Positions 42,743 through 50,120 of a stretch of 51,106 nt of DNA are shown here, piece by piece (position 1 is the first letter of the stretch; each line of letters starts with the position of its first letter). The stretch is from Patescibacteria group bacterium. Lineage in GTDB: Bacteria > Patescibacteriota > Patescibacteriia > Magasanikbacterales > GWA2-37-8. Position numbers and translations under genes: made by a program. The notes under the pieces were generated by a model that saw only the letters and a list, made by a program, of their open reading frames with translations, did not search any database and was not told the origin of the DNA. Location of the stretch: NCBI GenBank assembly GCA_028705565.1, contig JAQWDH010000001.1:99138-150243 (forward strand), read 5' to 3'.

Positions 42743-43084
42743 ATGTTGGTTAAAAAGCCACAATCCGAACCTTGGCGAGAGGCATTGAAGTTCATGAACA
42801 AATGTCCCATTTGCGGATTTGATCATGGGTCTTCTTCTGCTAAAGTTTTCAATAAAGAAAAAAACGCGAATTTGGTCCATATAACCTGCGCGCGATGCGA
42901 GAGCGCTTTTATAGCGATGATAGTGTCGGCGGGGCAGGGATTAAGTTCAGTCGGTATGGTGACGGACTTAAGTTTTGAAGACGCGAAACGTCTTTATGAA
43001 AGCGATTCGGTCGCTTTGGACGAAATTATAGAAGCGCATAAGGTTTTGGAAAAGGACGGTTTAGCCTGTTTGTTAAGCAAATAA
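42743..43084 (+). CDS. Hypothetical zinc-finger protein
   Basis: A 113-residue protein of no recognised family. Cysteines CPIC (21-24) and CARC (49-52) probably hold one zinc ion. The rest is a small helical region (LSFEDAKRLYESDSVALDEIIEAHKVLE). It is followed 9 bases later by rplY and shares its promoter, so a role connected with the ribosome or RNA polymerase is possible but not shown. A second ATG at 42794 (MNKCPICGF) is an alternative start. Confidence 0.75.
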   Translation: MLVKKPQSEPWREALKFMNKCPICGFDHGSSSAKVFNKEKNANLVHITCARCESAFIAMIVSAGQGLSSVGMVTDLSFEDAKRLYESDSVALDEIIEAHKVLEKDGLACLLSK

Positions 43085-43093
43085 TCTTTTAAT

Positions 43094-43789
43094 ATGATTT
43101 ATAAAATATCGGCGGTTTCGCGCGAAGAAAAAAGAGGAGAAAAAATTAGAAAAGAAGGAAAAATTCCGGCTATCGTTTATGGAGTCGGCGGAAAACCCAT
43201 TTCTTTATCTTTGGAAAAAACGGAGTTTCTTAAAATTTTCAGTTTGGCCGGCGAAGCGAGTTTGATTGATTTATCTGTTGACGGAGCTGACGGAGGAAAG
43301 GTGTTGGTGCAGGATATTCAGAGAGATCCGGTGACCGACCGTATTATTCACGTTGATTTGCGCCGTATTGATATGGATAAACCGTTGACCGCCATGGTCG
43401 CTTTGCGTTTTATAAATGAAGCGCCGGTTATTAAAGAAAAAGGCGGCATATTGGTTCATAATGTGGAGCAAGTTGAAGTAAAATGTTTGCCGAAGGACCT
43501 TGTTTCTCACATTGAAATTGATTTATCAGCGCTCAAAGCATACAGCGATATTATCAGAGTTGAAAATTTGAAATTGCCGGCGGGAGTTGAAGTTTTGAAT
43601 CCGCGCGCCGGAATTATTCTCGTAAAAGCCGTTCCGGCTTTGAGCGAGGAAGAAATAAAGAAGATGGAAGAACAAAACAAAGAAGCTGATGTTTCAAAGA
43701 TTGAAACAGCCGGAAAGAAGAAAGAAGAAGAGACCGTTGAAGGTGAAGCCGAAGGAGTAAAAGAAAAGAAAGAAGAAGAGAAAAAATAA
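43094..43789 (+). CDS. rplY: 50S ribosomal protein bL25 (CTC/TL5 type)
   Basis: It binds 5S rRNA. The 231 residues comprise the N-terminal L25 domain (about 1-90, REEKRGEKIRKEGKIPAIVYG) and the beta-rich TL5/CTC C-terminal domain (about 95-190). A Lys/Glu-rich tail of about 40 residues follows. The tail resembles those on S1 and NusB in this genome. It is translated from an AT-rich start after the zinc-finger gene. Confidence 0.94.
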   Translation: MIYKISAVSREEKRGEKIRKEGKIPAIVYGVGGKPISLSLEKTEFLKIFSLAGEASLIDLSVDGADGGKVLVQDIQRDPVTDRIIHVDLRRIDMDKPLTAMVALRFINEAPVIKEKGGILVHNVEQVEVKCLPKDLVSHIEIDLSALKAYSDIIRVENLKLPAGVEVLNPRAGIILVKAVPALSEEEIKKMEEQNKEADVSKIETAGKKKEEETVEGEAEGVKEKKEEEKK

Positions 43790-43797
43790 TTAGAATA

Positions 43798-43834
43798 AAA
43801 AAATCCGTCTCGTCTTTTTCGGGACGGATTTTGT
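43798..43834 (+). terminator. Terminator of rplY
   Basis: The stem AAATCCGTCTCG/CGGGACGGATTT (one G-U pair). The TATAAT of the next gene lies directly after it (43837-43842). Confidence 0.82.
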
Positions 43835-43850
43835 GTTATAATAAGTATGT

Positions 43851-44888
43851 ATGTTTAAAAGAATTTTTATTTTATTCGTTTTAGCCGCCGGAATTATCGG
43901 GTGTTTTGGAATTTATTTGCTTTATAATCACTTTACCGAGACATTAAAAGAAAATAAATTGAACGAAGCGTCTGCTTCCACGCAAAAATCATTCATTTAT
44001 TTCAGCCGGCTTGATGGAACCGGAGTTGAGAAAAAAGAAGAAGAAACACCGAGAGTGGTCGGTTTAATGATAGACAATCATAATGTCGCTAGACCGCAAA
44101 CAGGCCTGGCTGAAGCGAGAGTGGTGTACGAGGCGATGGCCGAAGGCGGTATTACCCGTTTTTTGGCTTTGTTTGCCGATGGCGATGAAGTGGAAAAAAT
44201 CGGGCCGGTTAGGAGCGCGCGTCCGTATTATTTGGATTGGTTGTCTGAATATGGCGACGCGCTTTATATGCATTGCGGAGGTTCGCCTGACGCTTTAAAG
44301 CGGATTAAGGAACAAAAAATTTTTGATGCCAATGAGTTTTATTGGGGAGATTTTTATTGGCGCGAAAAAAACCAAACAGCGCCGCACAATATTTACACGC
44401 GAAGTGAAAATTGGAAAAAAATTTGGGAAAATTACGGGGATGAAAAAGACGGACAGTCGTGGGACGGTTGGAAATTCGGAAGCGATTTTTCGGGCGGAGA
44501 AAAAATAAAAGCGGTTAAAATAAAATATTTTCCCGATTACGAAGTAGAGTGGAAATACAACGAAACAAGCGAAAAGTTTGAACGTTTTATAAACGGGCAA
44601 GAACATTGGGTGAGCGGAGGCGATTTTATTCAATCTGACGATGTGATAATACAATACGCGCAGACTGAGATTTTAGACGAAGAGGGGAGGAGGGAAATAA
44701 AAAATTTGGCCGGAGGCGAAGCGCGCGTTTTGAGAAACGGAGAAATCATAAAAGGAACTTGGAAAAAAGAAAGCACTAAAACGCGCACGAGATTCTACAA
44801 TCAAAATAATGAAGAAATAATTTTAACTCCCGGGCGGATTTGGGTTGAAGTCGTTCCCACCGAGTTGATTTTGGAAATCACAAAATAA
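43851..44888 (+). CDS. DUF3048-domain lipoprotein or membrane protein
   Basis: 345 residues. An N-terminal hydrophobic segment contains a possible lipobox (AGIIGC, Cys18), although the stretch could also be a simple anchor. The body matches DUF3048 (YerB-like): VVGLMIDNHNVARPQTGLAEARVVYEAMAEGGITRFLALF, VGPVRSARPYYLDW-type and later YNQNNEEIILTPGRIWVEVVP. Function unknown. TATAAT (43837-43842) lies 8 bases before the ATG, which has no ribosome site, so it is probably leaderless. Confidence 0.87.
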   Translation: MFKRIFILFVLAAGIIGCFGIYLLYNHFTETLKENKLNEASASTQKSFIYFSRLDGTGVEKKEEETPRVVGLMIDNHNVARPQTGLAEARVVYEAMAEGGITRFLALFADGDEVEKIGPVRSARPYYLDWLSEYGDALYMHCGGSPDALKRIKEQKIFDANEFYWGDFYWREKNQTAPHNIYTRSENWKKIWENYGDEKDGQSWDGWKFGSDFSGGEKIKAVKIKYFPDYEVEWKYNETSEKFERFINGQEHWVSGGDFIQSDDVIIQYAQTEILDEEGRREIKNLAGGEARVLRNGEIIKGTWKKESTKTRTRFYNQNNEEIILTPGRIWVEVVPTELILEITK

Positions 44889-44901
44889 GTTTTGTAAATT
44901 T

Positions 44902-45837
44902 TCAATCCAAAGTTGCGATTACTATTCTGTCCAGACCGGCAAGGTCTTTTTTTATTTCAACATTCGCTCGCGGAAGATATTTTTTTATCAAAGTTTTCAT
45001 TTCGTCTGTTTGTTTCGGGTCTATTTCCATTATTATGTGGAATGCGATTCGCGGTTCGTTGTCCGTTGTTTTTTGTCCATCGTCCGCGGCTTGCCTGCCG
45101 GCGAGATATGTCCATCGTCCAATTTGTTTCAACAATTTTTCATACAAAGCTAATCCGTTTTTGTTATCCGCCACAAGCGCTTTTTTCGGTTCGCGTTTGA
45201 TTGATGGCTCTTTATCAAATTGTTTCCGAGTTAAATATGGCAAATTGGCCGTTATGATTAAAGATGAAAAATTGGAAGAGATAGAAGAAATAAACGGGTG
45301 TTTTTTAATTATTGGTTTTAATAAGTCGCCTTTAAACAGTTGTATTTTTATTTTATGCTCGCGAGCGTTTTTGTCTGCGACACGCAGGGCGACGCGAGAA
45401 ATATCCGTGGCATAAATTGTTAAATTTTTTTGTCGCCAATTCTTTTTTTGTTTTAATGTTTTGGCGATTGAAATCGGGATACAACCGCTACCGGTTCCCA
45501 CATCAATCATTAAAGCGTTTTTATCTGAAGTTGAAAGTTTTTTGTTTGCTTCCTCAACCATCAATTCGGTTTCCGGACGCGGAATCAGGACGTTTTTATT
45601 GACATAAAAATCAAGCCCGAAAAATTCTTTTTGACGCGTGATATAAGCGACCGGATATCCGCGCCGGCGCAGAAATAAAAAATACGCCAATTTTAACCGT
45701 TCAATAATTTTTAATTTATATTCCGGATGAATAAGTAAAAATTCGCGAGGTTTTTTTAGCGCGCAGGCGGATAAAATTTCAAAATCAAGCCGGTCAATGT
45801 CGCTGTTTTTTTTTCGCGGGACGAAAATTTTTTTCAT
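44902..45837 (-). CDS. prmC: Peptide chain release factor N5-glutamine methyltransferase
   Basis: It methylates the Gln of the GGQ motif in release factors. The 311 residues contain PRPETELMVEEA, the SAM loop IDVGTGSGCIPISIA and the catalytic NLPYL. Residues ~239-255 (WTYLAGRQAADDGQKTT) are encoded by a 12-23-12 repeat element (45075-45121) in a variable part before the last strand (HIIMEIDP). It follows prfA, its substrate gene, by 24 bases. Confidence 0.92.
   Translation of the reverse strand: MKKIFVPRKKNSDIDRLDFEILSACALKKPREFLLIHPEYKLKIIERLKLAYFLFLRRRGYPVAYITRQKEFFGLDFYVNKNVLIPRPETELMVEEANKKLSTSDKNALMIDVGTGSGCIPISIAKTLKQKKNWRQKNLTIYATDISRVALRVADKNAREHKIKIQLFKGDLLKPIIKKHPFISSISSNFSSLIITANLPYLTRKQFDKEPSIKREPKKALVADNKNGLALYEKLLKQIGRWTYLAGRQAADDGQKTTDNEPRIAFHIIMEIDPKQTDEMKTLIKKYLPRANVEIKKDLAGLDRIVIATLD
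45075..45121. repeat. 12-23-12 miniature repeat element inside prmC
   Basis: GTCCATCGTCC occurs at 45075-45085 and 45110-45120 (period 35), flanking a core with GCTTGCCTGCCGGCGAG. It is homologous to the element in rluD (28445-28491) in the opposite orientation. Confidence 0.85.
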
Positions 45838-45861
45838 TGCGTTGTTTTTAAAAACAAAACA

Positions 45862-46923
45862 TCAGACGCTGTTTTGTTTGCGTTCAAAATTTTCCAAAGC
45901 GGATATTATCGGCCCGATGTCGCCCTCCATTATCATTTTGATGTTGTTCCAATTTTCTGGAATTCTGTGGTCGGTGATTCTGTCCTGCGGAAAATTGTAA
46001 GTGCGTATTTTTTCGCTTCTGTCGCCGGTGCCGATTTGCGATAGCCGTTTTTCTTTGAGTTCTTTTTCTTTTTTTTCTCTTTCCGCTTCATAAAGCCGCG
46101 CGCGGAGCACAGACATTGCTTTTTCTCTATTGGCCAGTTGCGAGCGTTCGTCTTGGCATTGAACAATCGTGTTTGTCGGAACATGGATTATACGCACGGC
46201 GGAATATGTTGTATTTACGCTTTGTCCTCCGTGTCCTCCGGCGCAAAAAGTGTCAATGCGCAAATCTTTCGGGTCTATTTTAAACTCAGTTTCTTCAATC
46301 TCCGGAAGAACCGCGACAGTGACAGTGGAAGTGTGCACGCGCCCTGATTTTTCGGTTTCAGGCACGCGCTGAACCCTGTGCACGCCCATTTCGTATTTTA
46401 AATTTTTATACGCGTTATGCCCGCGGATTGAAAAAATTATTTCTTTGAATCCGCCGATGCCGATTTGGTTTGAATCAAGCACGGCGACCTTCCAGTTTTT
46501 TTTATCAGCGTAGTGTCCATACATGCGAAAAAGTTCCGCGGCGAAAAGAGCGGATTCGTCTCCTCCGACTCCGGCGCGTATTTCCATAATTACGTTTTTT
46601 TTATCCATCGGGTCTCGCTGGAGCGTCATTTCTTCAAGCTCTTTTTCCAATTCCATTTTTTTTGTTTGCAGTTCCGATATTTCAGCAAGAGCCAATTCGC
46701 GCAGTTGTTCGTCGTTTTCCAATTTGGATATGGTTTCTGTTTCGCTTATGCTTTTTTCAGCTGTTTCCAGTTCAATGATTTTTTCCGCGACAGGTTTGAT
46801 TTCGGAATATTCCATTGAAACATCTTTAAATTTTTTGACATCGCCAATCACGGCCGGGTCTTGCAAGTCGGCTTCAAGTTTTTGAAATTTATTTTTTAAT
46901 TCAAGGTATTTGTTTGACAGCAT
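45862..46923 (-). CDS. prfA: Peptide chain release factor 1
   Basis: It ends translation at UAA and UAG. The 353 residues contain the PCRF domain ([22 protein letters not shown]), the codon-reading loop [10 protein letters not shown] and the catalytic [13 protein letters not shown]. In the loop the usual PAT/PVT tripeptide is PET; the PxT frame is kept, and the RF2-type SPF is absent. It is in a group with rpmE upstream and prmC downstream. Confidence 0.96.
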   Translation of the reverse strand: MLSNKYLELKNKFQKLEADLQDPAVIGDVKKFKDVSMEYSEIKPVAEKIIELETAEKSISETETISKLENDEQLRELALAEISELQTKKMELEKELEEMTLQRDPMDKKNVIMEIRAGVGGDESALFAAELFRMYGHYADKKNWKVAVLDSNQIGIGGFKEIIFSIRGHNAYKNLKYEMGVHRVQRVPETEKSGRVHTSTVTVAVLPEIEETEFKIDPKDLRIDTFCAGGHGGQSVNTTYSAVRIIHVPTNTIVQCQDERSQLANREKAMSVLRARLYEAEREKKEKELKEKRLSQIGTGDRSEKIRTYNFPQDRITDHRIPENWNNIKMIMEGDIGPIISALENFERKQNSV

Positions 46924-46989
46924 ACGGGTTTTGATATTAAAAAACAGACCAACAATAAAAGTATAGTCTGTTTTTGAAATTTTTAAAAG

Positions 46990-47283
46990 CTAAGCTTCTT
47001 TCGCTTTTTTCTTTGCGGCTTTTTTCGCGGCGGTCGTTACTTTTTTTGTTTTTTTGCCTTTGCGGGCGGCGGATGCTGCTTCTTTTTTGCCTGCGCGTTC
47101 TTGGAATTTTTCCACGCGGCGGGCTGTATCCACGAATTTTTGTTTGCCTGTATAAAAAGGATGGCACTTGTCGCAGAGCTCAATATGTATTTCTTTCATT
47201 GTGCCGCCAGTGATAATTTTATTTCCGCACGCGCAAGTAATGACGCAGTCGTCAAAATACTCCGGATGTATGCTTTTTTTCAT
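46990..47283 (-). CDS. rpmE: 50S ribosomal protein bL31
   Basis: 97 residues from ATG 47283 ([10 protein letters not shown]). The zinc-binding type is shown by CACG and CDKC around positions 16-40, followed by [10 protein letters not shown] long Lys/Ala-rich tail extends beyond the typical 70 residues. The earlier in-frame start at 47322 lies close to the promoter and is rejected. First gene of rpmE-prfA-prmC. Confidence 0.94.
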   Translation of the reverse strand: MKKSIHPEYFDDCVITCACGNKIITGGTMKEIHIELCDKCHPFYTGKQKFVDTARRVEKFQERAGKKEAASAARKGKKTKKVTTAAKKAAKKKAKEA

Positions 47284-47310
47284 AAAAATAAAGTTAAATT
47301 TAATGGGTTT

Positions 47311-47339
47311 ACTATATCCCAATCCATTAAAAAAGTCAA
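47311..47339 (-). promoter_or_regulatory. Promoter of rpmE-prfA-prmC
   Basis: On the minus strand TTGACT (47334-47339), 17 bases, TATAGT (47311-47316). It is back to back with the LRR-gene promoter, with the -35 boxes 8 bases apart. An inverted repeat TTAATGG/CCATTAA spans the spacer and start region. Confidence 0.75.
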
Positions 47340-47347
47340 GGAGGATG

Positions 47348-47402
47348 TTGACATTGTCGTATCCTTACGGCTATAATACTCGCAAACAATGTTCTTTGAA
47401 AA
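47348..47402 (+). promoter_or_regulatory. Promoter and boxA of the LRR gene
   Basis: TTGACA (47348-47353), 18 bases, TATAAT (47372-47377). TGTTCTTTGAAAA (47390-47402) is identical to the B. subtilis rrn boxA core and overlaps the AAAAGGAG ribosome site. Confidence 0.75.
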
Positions 47403-47414
47403 GGAGTATAAAAA

Positions 47415-48023
47415 ATGAAAAAATTAAGAAAATCAAAAGGGAAAAAGGATTTAGTTCGCTTTTTGGGAAAAAAAATAAGAAGAAGCGAAAAAGGATTTTT
47501 GATGAAGTTGGCGAGAGTGGCGAAAGCAGACGAATTTGAAAATGAGAGCTTGAGATCATTAGTAGCAGAATATGTTAAAACCCTAAATGTAAATAAGGGT
47601 GGGTTTATAGTTGATTTGGACTGTTCTCTAATAGGGTTGGATAATAAATTTATAAGGGGGATGGTGCTCCCCCCGAAGCTTAAAAGATTTGATTGCTCTG
47701 AGAACGAGTTAAGTTGTTTGCCAGACAAGTTCCCTCAGAGTTTAAAAATTGTTAACTGTGAAGGAAATAAAATTAAGAAATTGCCAATAATGCCAAAGAA
47801 GTTAAAGATTTTAGTATGTGGCAATACGCTTTTAAAAAAAATAAGCGTACCGGATAGTTTAGAAATTTTATGTTGCCCCTGTTGTCAACAGCTAGAAGAA
47901 ATAATTTTTCAAAAAAAAAGCCGAATTAGGAAAGTATACTGTTACAACAACAACCTATTATCAAAAAAAACGATAAAAAAATTATTAAATCTAAAAAATA
48001 ACGGGGTCTTCATTTTTTTTTAA
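47415..48023 (+). CDS. Leucine-rich-repeat protein
   Basis: A 202-residue protein with a basic N-terminus (about 1-50) and four to five short LRR units of about 21-23 residues from about 65 to 175. Examples are LPPKLKRFDCSENELSCLP, FPQSLKIVNCEGNKIKKLP and MPKKLKILVCGNTLLKKIS. Cysteines recur at the position before the conserved Asn. There is no signal peptide, so it may act inside the cell or leave by another route. Strong AAGGAG site, own promoter and terminator; codon use is more AT-rich than in the neighbouring ribosomal genes. Partner unknown. Confidence 0.8.
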   Translation: MKKLRKSKGKKDLVRFLGKKIRRSEKGFLMKLARVAKADEFENESLRSLVAEYVKTLNVNKGGFIVDLDCSLIGLDNKFIRGMVLPPKLKRFDCSENELSCLPDKFPQSLKIVNCEGNKIKKLPIMPKKLKILVCGNTLLKKISVPDSLEILCCPCCQQLEEIIFQKKSRIRKVYCYNNNLLSKKTIKKLLNLKNNGVFIFF

Positions 48024-48031
48024 ATAGTACC

Positions 48032-48061
48032 GGGCTGTTCGCAAGCGAACAGCCCTTTTTT
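48032..48061 (+). terminator. Terminator of the LRR gene
   Basis: The 10-bp stem GGGCTGTTCG-CAAG-CGAACAGCCC followed by TTTTTT. Confidence 0.93.
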
Positions 48062-48094
48062 AATTATAAAATAATTTTTTCATAAGGCAGCTTT

Positions 48095-48123
48095 TTGTCT
48101 TTACAGATATTTTATGGTATAAT
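48095..48123 (+). promoter_or_regulatory. Promoter of the helical-repeat protein
   Basis: TTGTCT (48095-48100), 17 bases, TATAAT (48118-48123). A second TATAAT at 48178-48183 lies 9 bases before the ATG and could give a near-leaderless transcript. Confidence 0.6.
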
Positions 48124-48192
48124 TTTATCAGTTCAAAAAGGTCAAAGATTTAACAAATTTATTTATTTATATTTAAGTATAATTTAAAAAAT

Positions 48193-49824
48193 ATGCGTAA
48201 AAAATTTTTTATTAACATTACGGTTCTTTCGTGCGCGCTGGCTTTGAGTTTTGCGTTGGTAACGCCGGCCAAAGCGTTTTATTTGGAAGTTCCGCAGTTC
48301 GTCAAAGATATTTTTCAAAAAATAAAATCAAATTCAGTCGCGGCGCAGGAGAGCGCGGCAACCATCTTGCCTGAACAAACAACTCAGCCGACTGAACAGC
48401 AAACAGTATCAACGCAGGAAAATCAAAATATATATAATACGCCTGTTTATAACCAGCCGGTAAATGATCAAATGAATCAACAACCGACGCAGACATGTAA
48501 TATAAACGGCGTTGAAACGCCCGGAGCTTGTTCAAATTATCCGAGCCAAAATAATTTTCAAAATCAGCCTATGATTGACGGACAGTCGGGAGAGCAACAA
48601 TCCGGCGGACAGCAATACGGTCCAGGTCCGATGGATGAAGAAAAAATGAAGCAACAGCAGGAGCAGCAATTAAAAGATATGAAACGCGGGGCGACCCAGA
48701 TGGAACGAAGAGTAAAGCAATTTGAAACCGTGCTTGCCAAAGAAGTGAAAAAAGGCACTGCTATTCCGGAGGGAGTAAATGAAAAATTAGTTCAGGCAAA
48801 GGCAATGATTGATAAATTAAAAAACGCTACAACCGTGGAAGAAATTCAGGATTTTGATATGAGCGAATTTAACGATATTATGGATTCGCTTGAAGAAATC
48901 CGCCAGAATGTTTTTGAAGCCGCCCAGCGTCTCGCGCAGATTAAAAAGGATATGGACAGGGGTCCGGCAAAAGGACTGAAAGAATTTGAAAAACAATTGG
49001 CGAAACTTAAAAAACAAAAGATTACCATACCGGCGGAAATTACCGATGGCATCGCGAAAATAAAAGAAATTTTATCGGTGATTAAAAATGCAAAAACTTT
49101 GGATGAAGTGGAAAGCGCCGGATTGGAAGATTTGAGCGATTTATTTGACAGTATGGACCAGTATCGTCAGCAATTGGAATATATGTCCCGTTGGCCGCAA
49201 ACTCTAAAACAAGTTGACAAACAAATGACCAATTTAAACAAGAGTTTAAAGAGGATAAAAACGATTGTGGCGAGTTTGGCAAAAAAAGAAATTGATTTAC
49301 AGTCCAATTACACGGCTTTTGAAGAAGCGGTGGCGAAAATGAAAACCGTGCGCGATGAAGCGGTGGCGAAAGTGCAAGCCGGAGAATGGGAAGACGCGCT
49401 TGATATGTTGGAGAACGACTTTTTCGGACAAATGGATGACGTGATGCAAAATCAAATTGTAATTGAATCAATGTCAAATCTCGGTCGTTTCACTTCAAAT
49501 TTTAAAACCAATATCTCAAGTGCGCAAAGACAGGTCAACTCATTGAAAAAGAAAAAAATTGATATAACTGAATTGCAGGAACTTTTGGACCAGGCGAAAA
49601 CAAAAGGAAATGAAGTCGTGGCTTTGATAAAGGTAAAACCGATTGACGCGGAAGCAATACTTTCCGGAATGGAAGAAATGGAAGATTTGAGACAGCAATT
49701 TGGCGATAAATTCAGCGAGTTGTCCGGTTCGGTGGAGGATATGCCGTGGGAACAAGGTCAACCGCAACAAGTTCAATCTTTAAATATGCCTTCTTCGTTA
49801 AATCAGTATGTAAATAAGAATTAA
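48193..49824 (+). CDS. Secreted protein with four helical repeats
   Basis: 543 residues. A signal peptide (cleavage about 28, after PAKA) is followed by a Gln/Pro/Asn-rich linker (about 55-150). Four tandem helical repeats of about 80-90 residues follow, starting near 170 (RRVKQFETVLAKEVKKG), 255 (KGLKEFEKQLAKLKKQK), 338 (KQMTNLNKSLKRIKTIV) and 435 (RFTSNFKTNISSAQRQV). Repeats 1 and 2 share KNAxTxxEvxxxxxxxxxDxxDSxxxxRQ. It is probably exported and elongated. Function unknown. Confidence 0.78.
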   Translation: MRKKFFINITVLSCALALSFALVTPAKAFYLEVPQFVKDIFQKIKSNSVAAQESAATILPEQTTQPTEQQTVSTQENQNIYNTPVYNQPVNDQMNQQPTQTCNINGVETPGACSNYPSQNNFQNQPMIDGQSGEQQSGGQQYGPGPMDEEKMKQQQEQQLKDMKRGATQMERRVKQFETVLAKEVKKGTAIPEGVNEKLVQAKAMIDKLKNATTVEEIQDFDMSEFNDIMDSLEEIRQNVFEAAQRLAQIKKDMDRGPAKGLKEFEKQLAKLKKQKITIPAEITDGIAKIKEILSVIKNAKTLDEVESAGLEDLSDLFDSMDQYRQQLEYMSRWPQTLKQVDKQMTNLNKSLKRIKTIVASLAKKEIDLQSNYTAFEEAVAKMKTVRDEAVAKVQAGEWEDALDMLENDFFGQMDDVMQNQIVIESMSNLGRFTSNFKTNISSAQRQVNSLKKKKIDITELQELLDQAKTKGNEVVALIKVKPIDAEAILSGMEEMEDLRQQFGDKFSELSGSVEDMPWEQGQPQQVQSLNMPSSLNQYVNKN

Positions 49825-49860
49825 ACCGATAATCCGTAAAAGTAACGCAATTAAAGTTAA

Positions 49861-49926
49861 AAAACATCCCGATTGAGCTTGCCCACCGCCCTGGCGGCGG
49901 GCAAGACAGACAGGTCGGGATGTTTT
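49861..49926 (+). terminator. Terminator interrupted by a nested palindrome
   Basis: The outer stem AAAACATCCCGA (49861-49872) pairs with TCGGGATGTTTT (49915-49926). Its loop contains another hairpin, CTTGCCC-A-CCGCC-CT-GGCGG-C-GGGCAAG (49878-49905). The inner unit resembles the cores of the rluD and prmC elements. Confidence 0.8.
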
Positions 49927-49942
49927 GTTTGATACGAAACAC

Positions 49943-49971
49943 TTGACTTCCATCGGTTTTTATAGTATACT
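49943..49971 (+). promoter_or_regulatory. Promoter of rpsB-tsf
   Basis: TTGACT (49943-49948), 17 bases, TATACT (49966-49971). Confidence 0.8.
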
Positions 49972-49977
49972 TCGTTC

Positions 49978-50120
49978 AAAGTTAGTTTTTTTAATTTATC
50001 TCGCATCGGCTCGGTTAGCTGAAATAAAAGCGAACATTATTTTCCTCCTCCGACCACTCGGAGGGTAAAGAGCCGAGAGGGTCGCTTGATATTTTATCGG
50101 GCGATAAATAAGGAAAAAAT
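49978..50120 (+). promoter_or_regulatory. Pseudoknotted rpsB leader (candidate S2 autoregulatory element)
   Basis: TCGGCTC (50006-50012) pairs with GAGCCGA (50070-50076). AAGCGA (50028-50033), which lies inside that helix, pairs with TCGCTT (50082-50087) outside it, so the two helices make an H-type pseudoknot. Between them stands a 7-bp hairpin CCTCCGA-CCAC-TCGGAGG (50047-50064). A last small hairpin TTTATC/GATAAA (50093-50108) sits next to AAGGAAAAAAT before the ATG. Confidence 0.6.

Noticed and set aside
45862-46923. Altered stop-codon specificity of RF1 from its PET tripeptide
   Set aside because: The PxT frame is kept and the other motifs are standard; a middle-residue change alone is not evidence of new specificity.
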